The position numbers and the translations under genes are program-made. Below the pieces are notes generated by a model, which saw only the letters and a list, made by a program, of their open reading frames with translations, did not search any database and was not told the DNA's origin. Positions 38,895-38,906 of a stretch of 38,906 nt of DNA are shown one piece after another. The stretch's first letter is position 1; every line of letters begins with the position of its first letter. Where the stretch lies: assembly GCA_905381055.1 (NCBI GenBank), contig CAJPUR010000008.1, positions 1 to 38,906 on the forward strand, given 5' to 3'. This DNA is from an uncultured Flavobacteriaceae bacterium (GTDB taxonomy: Bacteria > Bacteroidota > Bacteroidia > Flavobacteriales > Flavobacteriaceae).

Positions 38895-38906
38895 ACTAAT
38901 TTTATT

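Overview
The window is a low-GC chromosomal segment from a marine-type member of the Bacteroidota, class Flavobacteriia. The signs are very AT-rich DNA, a fused SecDF, a plug-less TonB-receptor-like barrel beside a 1009-residue TPR protein, an FtsE-like ATPase with no FtsX beside it, TAnnTTTG promoter elements, and a tmRNA tag ending GENNYALAA. Intergenic gaps are short and no gene-free stretch exceeds 300 bases. I see no insertion sequence, rRNA or CRISPR array.

Region 1 (about 1-13360) is accessory, mostly exported or carbohydrate-related. It holds a secreted GHL6/GH151-like glycosidase (280-2361, -) and two tandem secreted paralogs of unknown function (2536-4093, -). Next come a Gpt-like phosphoribosyltransferase with a YhhQ-type queuosine-precursor transporter (4269-5328, +) and a twin-arginine Gfo/Idh/MocA oxidoreductase (5372-6730, +). 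They are followed by a small secreted protein, a SAM methyltransferase (-), a GQSNM-type esterase lipoprotein, an FkbM-like methyltransferase and two xylose-isomerase-like barrel proteins. The region closes with a secreted protein of unknown function (-), a secreted double NTF2/SnoaL-like protein and a strong terminator. There is no SusC/SusD pair, so it is not a classical polysaccharide utilisation locus.

Region 2 (about 13460-29520) is housekeeping. It contains tRNA-Glu(TTC), proS (-), a Tyr/Asn/Ser-rich lipoprotein with a FadL-like outer-membrane protein (+), and a tight folE-cysS-yidD-lgt-DinB operon (+). The minus strand then carries secDF, mdh, gyrB and asnB.

Region 3 (29604-36539) has a minus-strand envelope operon, TPR protein then plug-less barrel then amidohydrolase-like lipoprotein, with an ftsE-like gene divergent from it that starts at TTG. 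The amidohydrolase-like lipoprotein is short and has lost two of the usual metal-site histidine motifs, so it may be a pseudoenzyme.

Region 4 (36536-38894) holds typA (-) and ssrA, the tmRNA (+), which ends in a perfect 40-base palindrome.

No obvious defence or mobile system was found. The best leads for something undescribed are the degenerate amidohydrolase with its TPR/barrel partners, the tandem secreted paralogs, and the phosphoribosyltransferase-YhhQ pair.
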